Counted from the stretch's first letter, positions 1-10,110 are shown. The stretch is 64,000 nucleotides of DNA from Halorhabdus tiamatea SARL4B (GCF_000470655.1 NC_021921.1:2108001-2172000); one strand, 5' to 3'. Program-made: numbers and translations. Notes: generated by a model not told the origin, from the sequence alone.

Positions 1-564
1 GACGCGTTCGACGGGGCCAGTCCGGACGCCCTCCAACCGTCCTTCGACGTCGACGTCGGTGAAGAGAATGCCAGCCGCCCCAAGGTCGGCGTACCGCCCG
101 GCAGCCGCCGCGGGGTCGAGACCGGTGGCCTCTGTCCATCCCGAGACGACCACCTCGCCGTCGCTGGCATCCAGGCTGACGAGCACGCTGTTCGGGTGGG
201 TCTCGCTGATTTCGGCGACGATGTCGGGCTCTTCGACGGCAGCGGTCCCGAGGATGACCCGGTCGACGCCGGCGTCCAGCAGGGTTCGGGCGTCCTCGGC
301 CGTGCGAATTCCCCCGCCGAGCTGGAGGTCGACGTCGACGGCCGCCCGAATCGCCTCGATAGCGTCGGCGTTCGCGCGCTCACCCTCGAAGGCCCCGTCC
401 AGGTCGATCAGATGGAGCGTCTCGGCCCCCGCCTCGACCCACCGCTTTGCCGCGCTAACGGGGTCGCCGTAGGTCTTGCCCGTGCCGCGCTCGCCACCGA
501 CCAACTGGACGACCTGGCCCGCCTGCATGTCGACCGCCGGGATGACTGCGAAGTCGGGAAACAT
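1..564 (-). CDS. hisA: HisA, ProFAR isomerase (3' end outside window)
   Basis: Phosphoribosyl-formimino-AICAR-phosphate isomerase, a (beta/alpha)8 barrel of histidine biosynthesis. The reading frame starts at the ATG read leftward from 564 and is still open at base 1, giving 188 codons of a usual ~240. Visible family marks are the N-terminal IPAVDMQAG (general base Asp12), the phosphate-binding LGGGIRT, VILGTAAV, and FTDVDVEG with Asp170 as likely general acid. It is transcribed away from the thermosome gene, so the 278-bp gap holds both promoters. Assignment is firm; only the last ~50 residues are unseen. Confidence 0.95.
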   Translation of the reverse strand, partial: MFPDFAVIPAVDMQAGQVVQLVGGERGTGKTYGDPVSAAKRWVEAGAETLHLIDLDGAFEGERANADAIEAIRAAVDVDLQLGGGIRTAEDARTLLDAGVDRVILGTAAVEEPDIVAEISETHPNSVLVSLDASDGEVVVSGWTEATGLDPAAAAGRYADLGAAGILFTDVDVEGRLEGVRTGPVERV

Positions 565-807
565 ACCAGCGAATCGACCGTCGCCGGCGTAAAGCGTGTC
601 GGTCCAACGGTTGAACCGCGAATTGTAGCCGTGAGCACTCGCGACGCTTCCGCTCCCCATATAAGGATGTATACTAGGGGTCGGGGTACCTGTCTCTCAG
701 TACTGTGCGATCTCCCGTAGAGACCGGTTCTACACGGCCATAGATCGGTTTCGCTGGGCCCGTGGACGTGTTGGTCAACGCTGTGGGGATGGATCGAAAC
801 CCGCACA

Positions 808-815
808 TTTATATA
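808..815 (+). promoter_or_regulatory. TATA box of the thermosome gene
   Basis: TTTATATA, preceded by the purine-rich GATCGAAAC at 792-800 that fits a BRE. About 25 bp downstream lies the ATG at 843, so transcription should start at or just before the start codon and the mRNA is nearly leaderless. This also favours 843 over the in-frame upstream ATG at 762, which lies before the TATA box. Confidence 0.75.
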
Positions 816-842
816 GAACCACAGACAAACATGCTACCGATT

Positions 843-2519
<1,677 letters not shown>

Positions 2520-2569
2520 GTTCGGCCCGTCCCACGACGAATCGTCGCGGTCGTACACCGACGTTTTTC

Positions 2570-2806
2570 TGCATTGTACCGGACCTGAGGGGTAACTATC
2601 CCGACGGCGTCAAGTACGCGATGCAGTACGGAAATGCGGCCGGGGAAACGATCGTTCGATACGACAACTTCCCCGATCATCCCGATGTCAGCCGCCACCA
2701 CAAACATCGGGCTGACGGTACTGTCGAAGCGATCGAGTTCGAGGGATTGCGGGCGCTGTACGAACGATTCAAAACAGAGGTGATTCAGCATGGCCACGAC
2801 TGGTAA
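2570..2806 (+). pseudogene. 5'-truncated TumE-like toxin
   Basis: The C-terminal part of a TumE-family (DUF6516) protein: YPDGVKYAMQYG, ETIVRYDNFPDHPD, HHKH and a helical end. Homology-like sequence continues upstream of the first ATG (2621) to about 2570, but there is no usable start codon in that frame between the thermosome stop and 2621. The N-terminal ~40 residues expected for this family, as I remember it, are missing. A 61-residue product from 2621 is possible but would lack the first half. It overlaps the downstream HTH gene by 17 bp, the usual coupling of TumE with TumA. Most likely a decayed toxin retained next to an intact antitoxin. Confidence 0.6.
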
Positions 2807-3212
2807 CGAGGAACACAGTCCCGTTCGCACGCTCCACGTTCGGTTCCGTGAGGGTGAGGACGAAGCACTGGCGGACGCACTGGATGCCCTTGATCGGGGC
2901 GAATCACCGGATCCGCATCTCGAAGTCGTCTATCACGATCCGGCGGATATCCATCAGGTAACCCGGCCGAGAACCCTTGCACTACTCCGGACGATCGTCC
3001 AGCACGAACCGGCAAGTATCCGCGAAACGGCACGTCTCGTCGATCGCGACGTCAGTCAGGTCCACCGGAACTTACAGGAACTCGCTGACCTGCATCTCGT
3101 CGAGTTGATCGACGACGGAAACGCCAAGCGTCCCTCGGTGTGGTACGACGCCATTGACATCGACCTCCCGCTCACTCAGTCTGCGGTCGATCCGGAGAAC
3201 GTCCGCGCCTGA
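2790..3212 (+). CDS. HTH regulator, TumA/HVO_A0114-type antitoxin
   Basis: 140-residue DNA-binding protein. The region from about residue 60 is a winged helix: RPRTLALLRTIVQHEPASI, then RETARLVDRDVSQVHRNL as the recognition helix and a wing ending before SVWYDAIDIDLP. This is the haloarchaeal antitoxin-like regulator that normally pairs with a TumE toxin and represses the pair. It overlaps the truncated tumE by 17 bp. With the toxin damaged, it may now act alone or be on the way to loss. Confidence 0.7.
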   Translation: MATTGNEEHSPVRTLHVRFREGEDEALADALDALDRGESPDPHLEVVYHDPADIHQVTRPRTLALLRTIVQHEPASIRETARLVDRDVSQVHRNLQELADLHLVELIDDGNAKRPSVWYDAIDIDLPLTQSAVDPENVRA

Positions 3213-3300
3213 TCGTCGGCCAGTCGATGTGACTGCCGTTTGTTTCTGCAGTGCTTTTTCCGATCGTGCGCCGAGGAGTCTCGGCAACGCCTCTGCGCCC

Positions 3301-3930
3301 TCAACAGACCGGCTTCGGGTTGACGCCCATCGACTCCAGCGATTCAGTGTAGGCGTCGTAGGCCGTCTGGATGGCTTCCGTCGCCGCCGCGGCGGCCTGT
3401 TCCCAGTCCTCGTCGCTCTCACAGACCGATTCGAGCAACTCGCCGGCACGCTCCAGTTGCGGGCCGAGATCCGACCCCACGTCGCGGAAGAGCTGTGCCG
3501 TCTGTGGGTCGGCCTCGCCGACGAAGTAGCCGGTGAACTGCTCTTTGGACTTCTCGGCGGCGATCGTGCGGCCGACGAACCCACCGAGCCGTTCGACCGT
3601 CCCGTCGAGTTCGCGGAGCTGTGCCTGGATGGCCGGGACGTCCTCGCCGGGCTCGTGATCGTCGAGTTCCCCGGCGACGCGTTCGTAGTGGTCGCGTTCC
3701 TCGGCGGCCGTCTCGGCGAACGCGTCGGCCACCGTGTCGTCGGCTTCGTCCTCGGCCCACTCCTCGTAGGTCACGGCGGCGTGGTACTCGGCGTCGGCGG
3801 CAGCCGAGAGCACGGTCTCCTCGTCCATTTCGCCTGCCGTGTCGGCGTACAGCGCCTTCGAGGACCCCAGTCGCGAGAGGGCGGTGTCGTTGTCGTCGCG
3901 GATACGCTCGATGAACTGTGCTGCGTTCAT
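3301..3930 (-). CDS. Rubrerythrin-like ferritin-superfamily protein
   Basis: 209-residue, very acidic, all-helical protein. DAEYHAAVTYEEWAEDEA and AAEERDHYERVAGEL carry the spaced Glu/His residues expected of a di-iron four-helix bundle. There is no C-terminal rubredoxin domain, and the second half is a further helical region. Haloarchaeal proteins of this kind are annotated as rubrerythrin family and assumed to act in peroxide detoxification; the substrate here is inference. It is transcribed alone, convergent with the HTH gene upstream. Confidence 0.7.
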   Translation of the reverse strand: MNAAQFIERIRDDNDTALSRLGSSKALYADTAGEMDEETVLSAAADAEYHAAVTYEEWAEDEADDTVADAFAETAAEERDHYERVAGELDDHEPGEDVPAIQAQLRELDGTVERLGGFVGRTIAAEKSKEQFTGYFVGEADPQTAQLFRDVGSDLGPQLERAGELLESVCESDEDWEQAAAAATEAIQTAYDAYTESLESMGVNPKPVC

Positions 3931-4034
3931 AGTCCGTCGATCGCACGCCGCGGGTTAGAAGCCACCGATGCCTGCAATCCTGCCGGGGTCCCGACGGCTA
4001 TCGCCGTAACACACAAGCACGCCCGCCGGGATCC

Positions 4035-4877
4035 ATGGGTATGGAACGCATCCCCCTGGGTATCCAGCGGATGGACTCGATCGTCAACGGCGGGGCCCCG
4101 CGGGGAACCGTCGTGTTGCTCTCGGGCGAATCGGGGGCCGGGGCGCGGGAGTTCATGTACACCAGTGCGCTCATCAACGGGCTTGCGGCGGGCGATTCCG
4201 AACTCCATGACCTCTACTACGGCGACCTCGCGGCCGACGCGACGCTGCCCGAGGAGATTCACTACGTCTCCTTTACCGCCGGGGAATCGCAGTTCCGGTG
4301 GGAGGTCTCCCAGACGATCGACGAGGAGATCGTCGAGGCCGGACTGGATGCGGTGGCGTTTCACGATCTCTCGGCGCATTTCTTCCACGAGAGTCCCATC
4401 CCGCGGGACTGGTACGCCGAGCGGACCGCAAGCGTGACCGATCTCCGGTCTCGAACCGACCGCGAGGAGTTACTGTCGGCGTTCGGCGATCTCATGTCCG
4501 ATCACGGCCCGGGCAACCTCGTCGTGATCGACTCGCTGACTGACCTCATCAGCACGACCGGCGAGGAAGTCTCCTGGTCGGACGTCAACTACGTGGTCAA
4601 GGGGCTCCAGAAGGCCGCTCACTCCTGGGACGGGCTGATCCTCGCCCACGTCAACCACGAGACGATCTCGGCCGAACGCCTCGGCCAGTTAGTCGACGCC
4701 GTCAACGGGACGATGCGCTTCGAGTGGGAGAGCGGCGGCAGCACGCGCGCCAGGACGCTCGTCATCAAACAGTTCCGTGGCGTGCTCTCACAGCTCGAGG
4801 ACGAGGACATCGTGCGCTTCGAGACTGAGATCGACGACGCCGGCTTCGACATCAGTGACGTCCGGAAGATCCGGTAG
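4035..4877 (+). CDS. RecA/KaiC-like (RAD55 family) protein with degenerate Walker A
   Basis: 280-residue protein with a KaiC-like layout: IPLGIQRMDSIVNGGAPRGT at the start, VVLLSGESGAGAREF where the P-loop should be, and NLVVIDSLTDLI as Walker B. The P-loop reads GESGAGARE, so the invariant Lys and the following Thr/Ser are absent and normal ATP hydrolysis is unlikely. The C-terminal part resembles the HTR-like or RAD55-family proteins of haloarchaea, of unknown function. Start ATG 4035 is followed in frame by another ATG at 4041; both fit. Confidence 0.65.
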   Translation: MGMERIPLGIQRMDSIVNGGAPRGTVVLLSGESGAGAREFMYTSALINGLAAGDSELHDLYYGDLAADATLPEEIHYVSFTAGESQFRWEVSQTIDEEIVEAGLDAVAFHDLSAHFFHESPIPRDWYAERTASVTDLRSRTDREELLSAFGDLMSDHGPGNLVVIDSLTDLISTTGEEVSWSDVNYVVKGLQKAAHSWDGLILAHVNHETISAERLGQLVDAVNGTMRFEWESGGSTRARTLVIKQFRGVLSQLEDEDIVRFETEIDDAGFDISDVRKIR

Positions 4878-4949
4878 GTCCGTTCCGGCAATATCGATCG
4901 CGGAAATCGGTGGCAAACCCTTAACTATCCGCTCGCGGAATTTCCGGTG

Positions 4950-5852
4950 ATGGCGAGCGAGTCCACGGATTCGCCGGAGACCGCCGTTTGGCTGCCGCCC
5001 GAGCTCGGCGAGTGGCTCGAGGAACACGCGGCCGAACTCGACGTCGAACGGGACGTGCTCGTGGCCCAACTTCTCGCGACGTATCGGACGACCGCTACAC
5101 ATGAGGGAGATATCGATCCAGACTCCCTCGCGGCCACCGACCGCGAACGCATCGAGTCGATCGTCCGGGAGGTACTGGACGACCACGATCTGACGGCTCC
5201 CGACGAAGCGATCGAGGCAATCGCCGAGCGCATCGACGACGTCGAGGACTCCTTTCAGACCAAACTCGAGGACGTCCGCTCGCGTGTCGTCCAGGTCAAA
5301 CGGGAGGCCGACGCCAAAGCCGACGCCGACCACGACCACGACGCGTTCGATCGCCTCGATACGATCGAGGACCGCATAGACTCGCTCACCGCCGATATCG
5401 CGGACCTCTCCGCCGACGTCGACTCGCGTGCCACACAGTCGACGGTCGCGGAGCTGGCCGACGACGTCGACGCTCACGCCGACTCGCTTACCGCCCAGGA
5501 CGACCGCCTCGAAGACGTCGAGGACAAACTCCAGACGGTCGCCTGGGCGATCAGCGACCTCCGGGACGCCCAGGCCAGCAACGAGACAGAGACCGTCGAC
5601 CGGATCAAGGCCGCCGCCGCCCGCCACGACGTGAGCCGCGCCGTCTGTGAGAGCTGCGGCGAGGGCGTCGAGATCGCGCTCATGACGCGGGCCGCCTGCC
5701 CGCACTGCGAGGCCGCGGTCACCACCGTCGAGCCGTCGAGTGGCTTCTTCGGCAAACCGCGGCTCGTCGCCGCCACGCCGATCGAGGGCACCGTCGACGG
5801 CGAGTCCGGCGACGACATCGAGGCTCCCGACCGGCGGAGTGATCAGCCGTGA
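4950..5852 (+). CDS. Coiled-coil protein with N-terminal RHH-like segment and zinc knuckle
   Basis: 300-residue protein, function unknown. Residues ~13-45 (VWLPPELGEWLEEHAAELDV onward) look like a ribbon-helix-helix or related N-terminal element. Residues ~60-205 are a long acidic coiled coil with heptad-like runs. Near the end CESCGEG and CPHCEAA give four cysteines for one zinc ribbon. The ATG at 4950 was preferred because a TTAACT element lies ~27 bp upstream. It overlaps the next gene by 4 bp, so the two are probably translated together. A DNA-associated structural or regulatory role is only a guess. Confidence 0.55.
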   Translation: MASESTDSPETAVWLPPELGEWLEEHAAELDVERDVLVAQLLATYRTTATHEGDIDPDSLAATDRERIESIVREVLDDHDLTAPDEAIEAIAERIDDVEDSFQTKLEDVRSRVVQVKREADAKADADHDHDAFDRLDTIEDRIDSLTADIADLSADVDSRATQSTVAELADDVDAHADSLTAQDDRLEDVEDKLQTVAWAISDLRDAQASNETETVDRIKAAAARHDVSRAVCESCGEGVEIALMTRAACPHCEAAVTTVEPSSGFFGKPRLVAATPIEGTVDGESGDDIEAPDRRSDQP

Positions 5853-6559
5853 GCGACGACGGGTCCGACGAACGGGACGACGACCGCGCCGACTCACAGC
5901 GGGACGATTTCGTTCTCGACGAGGCCGACGACGGAGAGTCCGGTGGTCCATTCGACGATGCCTCCGAGGAGAAGGCCGATCCGTTCGAACGACTCGGCGT
6001 GCCAGACTCCCCGGACGACCGCGACCGGGACCCGTTCGCAGAGATCGACGACGGACCCGACCCGGAGCACTCCGCAAGTGACCCGCCGTCGTTCGACGAG
6101 TTCGGCTTCCAACGTCGTGGCGAGGAAGCCGACAGCCACGCGCCGAGCCCGGCCAGCTCTGAGGAGCGTGCTGACCCATCGGCCGGGGACCGCCCAGACG
6201 AACCGGCCGACGATCCGTTCGATCGGCTCGGCGGCGGGCCACGTGACGGTGACCCGTTCGAGGGCCTGGGCGAGGTGGGCGGCCCCCAGGCTGGCGAGCA
6301 ATTCAACGACGAACTTTGGGACGATCTCTCGCGGTCGATGGCCGAGCCCGAAACCGAGCAACGCGGGCAGCGGCGCTTCGCCGAAGTGAACAAACACAGC
6401 TACTGTGAGAACTGCGAGTACTTCTCGGAACCGCCCGACGTCGAGTGTGCCCACGAGGGGACCGACATCGTCGAGTTCGTCGACTTCGAGACGGTCAGGG
6501 TTGCCGACTGCCCGATCGTCGCCGAGCGCGAGGAGCTGGCGGAGATCGACGCCGAGTAG
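5849..6559 (+). CDS. Acidic low-complexity protein with C-terminal Cys cluster
   Basis: 236 residues, GTG start overlapping the upstream stop. The first ~170 residues are Asp/Glu/Ser/Pro-rich and repeat short units of the type DPFERLG, DPFAEI, DPFDRLGGG and DPFEGLG, which suggests a disordered region with repeated short linear motifs. The end folds as CENCEYFSEPPDVECAHEG then DCPIVAERE, probably a small zinc site. I do not recognise a named family. Its tight coupling to the preceding coiled-coil protein suggests a common complex. Confidence 0.55.
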   Translation: MSDDGSDERDDDRADSQRDDFVLDEADDGESGGPFDDASEEKADPFERLGVPDSPDDRDRDPFAEIDDGPDPEHSASDPPSFDEFGFQRRGEEADSHAPSPASSEERADPSAGDRPDEPADDPFDRLGGGPRDGDPFEGLGEVGGPQAGEQFNDELWDDLSRSMAEPETEQRGQRRFAEVNKHSYCENCEYFSEPPDVECAHEGTDIVEFVDFETVRVADCPIVAEREELAEIDAE

Positions 6560-6610
6560 CGGGCGAAGACCGGTGGTTTTTGACCTTCAGGCGCGTTCTC
6601 CCGGGCAAGA

Positions 6611-6934
6611 ATGCAATTCTGTGACGAGTGCGGATCCATGATGCACGCGGATGGTGAGGAGATGGTCTGTCAGAGCTGTGGGTATCGCGAGCCAAAGGAT
6701 CAGGAATTGGCCGAGGACTTCGTCTCGACGCAGGACCAGACCGACGACGACGTCATCGAGACCGAGGAGGACGCCAACTTCGAGGGGAAACCGACGGCCG
6801 ACGACGTCGTGTGTGACGAGTGTGGCCACGGGGTTGCCTGGTACACGATCAAGCAGACCGGGTCCGCGGACGAACCGCCGACGCGCTTTTTCAAGTGCAA
6901 AGAGTGTGGGCACCGCTGGCGGGGGTACAGCTGA
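6611..6934 (+). CDS. Transcription factor S (TFS)
   Basis: 107-residue archaeal transcript-cleavage factor, homologous to TFIIS and Rpb9. N-terminal zinc ribbon MQFCDECGSMM with CQSCGY; C-terminal zinc ribbon VCDECGHG with CKECGHRW. Between them is SADEPPTRFFKC, whose Asp-Glu pair enters the RNA polymerase active site to stimulate cleavage of backtracked RNA. Length and both ribbons are complete, so it should be active. Monocistronic as far as can be seen. Confidence 0.95.
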   Translation: MQFCDECGSMMHADGEEMVCQSCGYREPKDQELAEDFVSTQDQTDDDVIETEEDANFEGKPTADDVVCDECGHGVAWYTIKQTGSADEPPTRFFKCKECGHRWRGYS

Positions 6935-6951
6935 CGATTGCCAGCGTTCCA

Positions 6952-7440
6952 TCACTCCTCGAACAACTCTCTCGCCCGCCGATAGATCGGCGCACCGAGC
7001 CAGTCCCGCTCGGCAGCCAATCGCTCCACGTCTGCCAGTGCGTCCTCGACATCTAATACGTCGCGTTTGACCAGCGCCCGCAACACGATCGGCGAGATGG
7101 CGATCCGCGCTTCGGTCACCGCCTGGAGTTCCGGCAGCGCCCGCAGGTCGTCGGTGATGAGGAACGCAGCGTCGCGTTCCCGGGCGAGGACGGCCCCACT
7201 CCCTTCCCCTGCGTCGATCCGTCCGGTTTCGATCGGCTCGCCGACCGCGTTGACAGTGAGGTCATCTTTTCGGTCGAGCACCGCCTGTGCGGCCCTGCCG
7301 TGGCTGTCCGCGTAGTCGGCCGTCTCTTGCAGTTCCGAGACCACCGTCTCAGTCGTGTGCACGTCGAACTCCGCGAGGAGGAGATCCAGTCGGTCGATCG
7401 ACGCGAGCGAGACCAGCGCGCTCGTGTCCGCGACGATCAT
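6952..7440 (-). CDS. PIN-domain ribonuclease (VapC-like toxin)
   Basis: 162 residues. MIVADTSALVSLASIDRLDL gives the first PIN acidic residue (Asp4), VVSELQE a Glu, and FLITDDLRAL the central acidic pair that binds Mg2+/Mn2+. Proteins of this fold cut RNA. Its start codon overlaps the stop of the RHH gene upstream by 4 bp, the classic antitoxin-toxin coupling. The target RNA cannot be read from the sequence. Confidence 0.8.
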   Translation of the reverse strand: MIVADTSALVSLASIDRLDLLLAEFDVHTTETVVSELQETADYADSHGRAAQAVLDRKDDLTVNAVGEPIETGRIDAGEGSGAVLARERDAAFLITDDLRALPELQAVTEARIAISPIVLRALVKRDVLDVEDALADVERLAAERDWLGAPIYRRARELFEE

Positions 7441-7751
7441 GCCTCGTCGTCGAGCGCGGCGAGATCGACGGCCAACTCCGCACCGTCGTCGAGCAGTGAC
7501 TTCGAGGCCCGGACGGACTCGGCGTCTTGCCGCCCGACGAAGCTCTTCAGCACGTCGAATCCAATTTCGTCGTCCAGGTAGAGATCGACGACTGCCTCGC
7601 GGAACCGGTCGTCGTCCTCGACCTCGGCCAGATACTCCCGGAGAGCTTCCTTGACGATCTCCGTCCGGTCGGCGTGACTCACTTCGGCGGCCACGTCGGC
7701 CTTCTCGACCAGTTCATCCGGCAGTCGGAAGTTGACGCGTCTGGTCCCCAT
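7437..7751 (-). CDS. Ribbon-helix-helix antitoxin (VapB-like)
   Basis: 104 residues from the ATG at 7751. MGTRRVNFRLPDELVEKAD forms the DNA-binding beta strand and first helix, followed by SHADRTEIVKEALREYLAEV, a standard RHH/CopG module. The C-terminal half is acidic and probably wraps the PIN toxin. A longer frame upstream lacks RHH-like sequence, so the shorter start was chosen. It heads the two-gene toxin-antitoxin operon and should repress its own promoter. Confidence 0.8.
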   Translation of the reverse strand: MGTRRVNFRLPDELVEKADVAAEVSHADRTEIVKEALREYLAEVEDDDRFREAVVDLYLDDEIGFDVLKSFVGRQDAESVRASKSLLDDGAELAVDLAALDDEA

Positions 7752-7833
7752 CTGTGGGTACGTTGTATGTACAGATTCAAATCGGTTTCGCCGACTGCTT
7801 CGGCGGTACAACTGGAGACGGATGGGGCCCAAC

Positions 7834-8490
7834 TCACGCCAGCACGACGCGCTCAGGTGGGACCCGACGCAACGCGAGAAGTCCGAGCAGCGCCAGCAGG
7901 ACTGCCAGCGCCATCGTCCCGGCGACGGCCGTCTCCAGCGACAGTCCCCACTCGAGTAGCCGTTCCGGGAGGGCGTTCAATCCGATGAAGGCGATGATCC
8001 CGCCGAAAAAGACCAGCCGTGGCGTTTCGAAGTACAGCACTGCGGCGACCGCCCCGGCTGCCAGGCCGACGGCGAGGATACCGATGACCGGCGCGTATCC
8101 GAGGACGAGCCAGGGCGCGAACCCGGCGTGGACGCCCAGCGCGGCGATCGTCCCGTAGCCCAGGAGAAAGCTGATCCCCGCGATGGCCGTGACCTTCGCC
8201 CCGAGGATCTGCCAGGTCGCGCCCGGCATCGTGAACACACGATCGAAGACGTCGGCGTGTTTCTCGCGGATCGTCGCCGTCAGGCCCAGCGTCAGCACGA
8301 ACAGGTAGGTCACCTCGAACCCGAGGAAGAACAGGTAAAACCGCCGGACTGCCAGCGGAAGGGTCGATTGCGTCAGCAACTCCAGCAGTGGGGTCCCGGC
8401 GAACAGGAACCCAAGCACAACCACGGAGAGAAGCAGGCTCCGGTAGTTGACGTTGCGCGCCTCCAGCAGACAGAGCTGTCGGAAGGTCAT
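7834..8490 (-). CDS. ABC transporter permease
   Basis: 218-residue integral membrane protein with about six hydrophobic segments (for example SLLLSVVVLGFLFAG, FYLFFLGFEVTYLFVL, VLLALLGLLAL). The loop REKHADVFDRVFTMPGA after the second segment resembles the coupling region of ABC-2 type permeases of the NatB/CcmB kind. The start overlaps the stop of the ATPase gene by 4 bp. Together they form an exporter of unknown substrate. Confidence 0.75.
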   Translation of the reverse strand: MTFRQLCLLEARNVNYRSLLLSVVVLGFLFAGTPLLELLTQSTLPLAVRRFYLFFLGFEVTYLFVLTLGLTATIREKHADVFDRVFTMPGATWQILGAKVTAIAGISFLLGYGTIAALGVHAGFAPWLVLGYAPVIGILAVGLAAGAVAAVLYFETPRLVFFGGIIAFIGLNALPERLLEWGLSLETAVAGTMALAVLLALLGLLALRRVPPERVVLA

Positions 8491-9341
8491 GTTTCGACCC
8501 CCAACGCGGAGAAATAGAGTTCTTCGAGGTCGATTGTCCTGGCGTCGGCCGGCGGATCGTCGTCGCTGACGACGTACACCTCGCCCGCTTGCTCGGCCTC
8601 GATCTCGGGCCGTGGCTCCTCGATCACGCGCACCGATTCCGACAGCGGTGTCTCGACGACTGTCCGGCCATCGGCGATCACGGCGACACAGTCACAGAGC
8701 GCCTGGACGTGATCCAGGTCGTGAGAGCTGAACACGACCGTTCGGCCCGACTCCCGCAGGTCGTCGATCAACTCCCGCATCCGGGCCTGGGTACCGGGAT
8801 CGAGTCCGGACAGTGGCTCGTCGAGCACGAGCAAGTCGGGCTCGTGGAGCAGTGCCGTCGCGACCGACGCCTTGCGTTTCATGCCTTTCGAGAGGTCGCG
8901 GAACTCTCGATCGTGCGCCGCGGGTTCCAGGTCGACCTCGGCCAGGCAGGTCTCGATCCGATCGGTCGGGACGCCGTAGCCGTGACAGGCGTGGGCCATC
9001 GCGTCCCGGACTGACCAGGTGGGCTGGAGGGTTTCGTACTCGAAGACGACGCCGACGCGTTCGAGGACGGTGTCGTCCATCCGCGGATCGGTACCGAACA
9101 GCGACACCGATCCGCCGTCGACGGGGAGCAAGCCGAGCAGACAGCGGAAGGTCGTGGTCTTGCCCGCCCCGTTTGGGCCGACGACGCCGTAGGTCTCGCC
9201 CTCGCGGACGGAGAGGCCTACGCCGTCGAGAATCCGCGACCCGTCGATCGATTTTTCCAGGGCGGTCACTTCGAGGGCAGTCCCGGTGTCATCGGTCTGT
9301 GCATCACGGGGCTCGGTGGTCGTGGTAGTGTTCGCGTGCAT
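8487..9341 (-). CDS. ABC transporter ATP-binding protein
   Basis: 284 residues. Walker A GPNGAGKTTT, signature LSKGMKRKASVA, Walker B LLVLDEPLSGLDP and the switch SSHDLDH are all intact. It powers the permease encoded directly downstream. ATG 9341 was chosen; a GTG at 9347 that overlaps the regulator's stop is an alternative. The C-terminal ~55 residues after the ATPase core are a small extra domain seen in NatA/drug-export type ATPases. Regulation is likely through the XRE gene just upstream. Confidence 0.88.
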   Translation of the reverse strand: MHANTTTTTEPRDAQTDDTGTALEVTALEKSIDGSRILDGVGLSVREGETYGVVGPNGAGKTTTFRCLLGLLPVDGGSVSLFGTDPRMDDTVLERVGVVFEYETLQPTWSVRDAMAHACHGYGVPTDRIETCLAEVDLEPAAHDREFRDLSKGMKRKASVATALLHEPDLLVLDEPLSGLDPGTQARMRELIDDLRESGRTVVFSSHDLDHVQALCDCVAVIADGRTVVETPLSESVRVIEEPRPEIEAEQAGEVYVVSDDDPPADARTIDLEELYFSALGVET

Positions 9342-9343
9342 GC

Positions 9344-9562
9344 TCACATGGGATCGTCTGCCGTTTCTGGAAGGTCGAACACGTCCTCGATCCTTGCGTC
9401 GAACTCCCGGGCGATGCACCAGGCGAGTTCCAGCGAGGGGTTGTACTCGCCCTTCTCGACGTAGAGAATCGTCTGGCGGGTGACGCCGACAGCCTCGGCC
9501 AACTCGGCCTGGGTGAGTCCGGCGGCCTCGCGACGTTCTTTGATCGTCGTCTCGAATTCCAT
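9344..9562 (-). CDS. XRE-family HTH regulator
   Basis: 72-residue compact Cro/CI-type protein: [20 protein letters not shown], then [20 protein letters not shown] as the recognition part, close to YozG-like regulators that sit beside DUF2178 membrane proteins and ABC exporters. It lies between those two gene types, with spacing of 1-2 bp on both sides, so it is cotranscribed. The palindrome at 9994-10037 is its probable operator. Confidence 0.85.
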   Translation of the reverse strand: MEFETTIKERREAAGLTQAELAEAVGVTRQTILYVEKGEYNPSLELAWCIAREFDARIEDVFDLPETADDPM

Positions 9563-9563
9563 C

Positions 9564-10013
9564 CTATCCCTCCAGTCGACGACGGTGAAGTTGGTCGCCA
9601 GCTTTGTGGATTAGCGAGGACGCGATGGTCGCCGCGGCGGTCCAGACAGCAACGATTTCGGCCTGCTCGGTGAGCGTTGCCAGCGGTTCGGGTATCGACC
9701 CCCATGCCGTGACAGCAACCCCTCCGAGGTACAGGATGAACGCGACAGCAAAGAGCCCGAAGAGTGCGCGTGTCGCCGCCGTCCGGATCAATTGACGCGT
9801 CCGCTCGTCGTTCTGCTGTATCTCTGTTTTGCTTGCCAGCCACCTGCTCACCGGGAAGAACCCGAGAAACAGTACGATTGCGAGCCCGATCAGGGGCCAG
9901 GACGCGGTCGAGACGCCGACGTACATCGCCGCCACGTCGATCAGCATATACGCCGTTCGCCCGCCGTGATAGACCGTCCGTTGCGTCCTCAGGGTGTTAA
10001 CTCGATCTAACAT
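9564..10013 (-). CDS. DUF2178-like membrane protein
   Basis: 149 residues, four hydrophobic segments in two pairs with the charged [19 protein letters not shown] between them. This resembles the DUF2178 proteins often encoded with YozG-like regulators. ATG 10013 is in the middle of a 44-bp palindrome; a GTG at 10043 would add ten residues, but a TTAAGTG element at 10041-10047 fits a leaderless message from 10013. It is the first gene of a four-gene unit with the XRE regulator and the ABC exporter. Function unknown. Confidence 0.6.
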   Translation of the reverse strand: MLDRVNTLRTQRTVYHGGRTAYMLIDVAAMYVGVSTASWPLIGLAIVLFLGFFPVSRWLASKTEIQQNDERTRQLIRTAATRALFGLFAVAFILYLGGVAVTAWGSIPEPLATLTEQAEIVAVWTAAATIASSLIHKAGDQLHRRRLEG

Positions 10014-10037
10014 CTTTACGTTAGATTTGTTTAACAC
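9994..10037 (-). promoter_or_regulatory. 44-bp two-fold symmetric operator over the exporter operon start
   Basis: Nested inverted repeats share one centre: outer arms GTGTTAA (9994-10000) and TTAACAC (10031-10037), inner arms TCTAAC (10006-10011) and GTTAGA (10020-10025), with 8 bp between the inner arms. It covers the start codon and the region just downstream of the likely TATA box, so a bound protein would block transcription. The XRE regulator in the same operon is the natural candidate. Confidence 0.7.
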
Positions 10038-10110
10038 TGCCACTTAATTCCTGCGGCTACGCGTCAGCGGCCCAAAGAAATGCTGGACAATGGCTAGACG
10101 ATCGGGCTCG

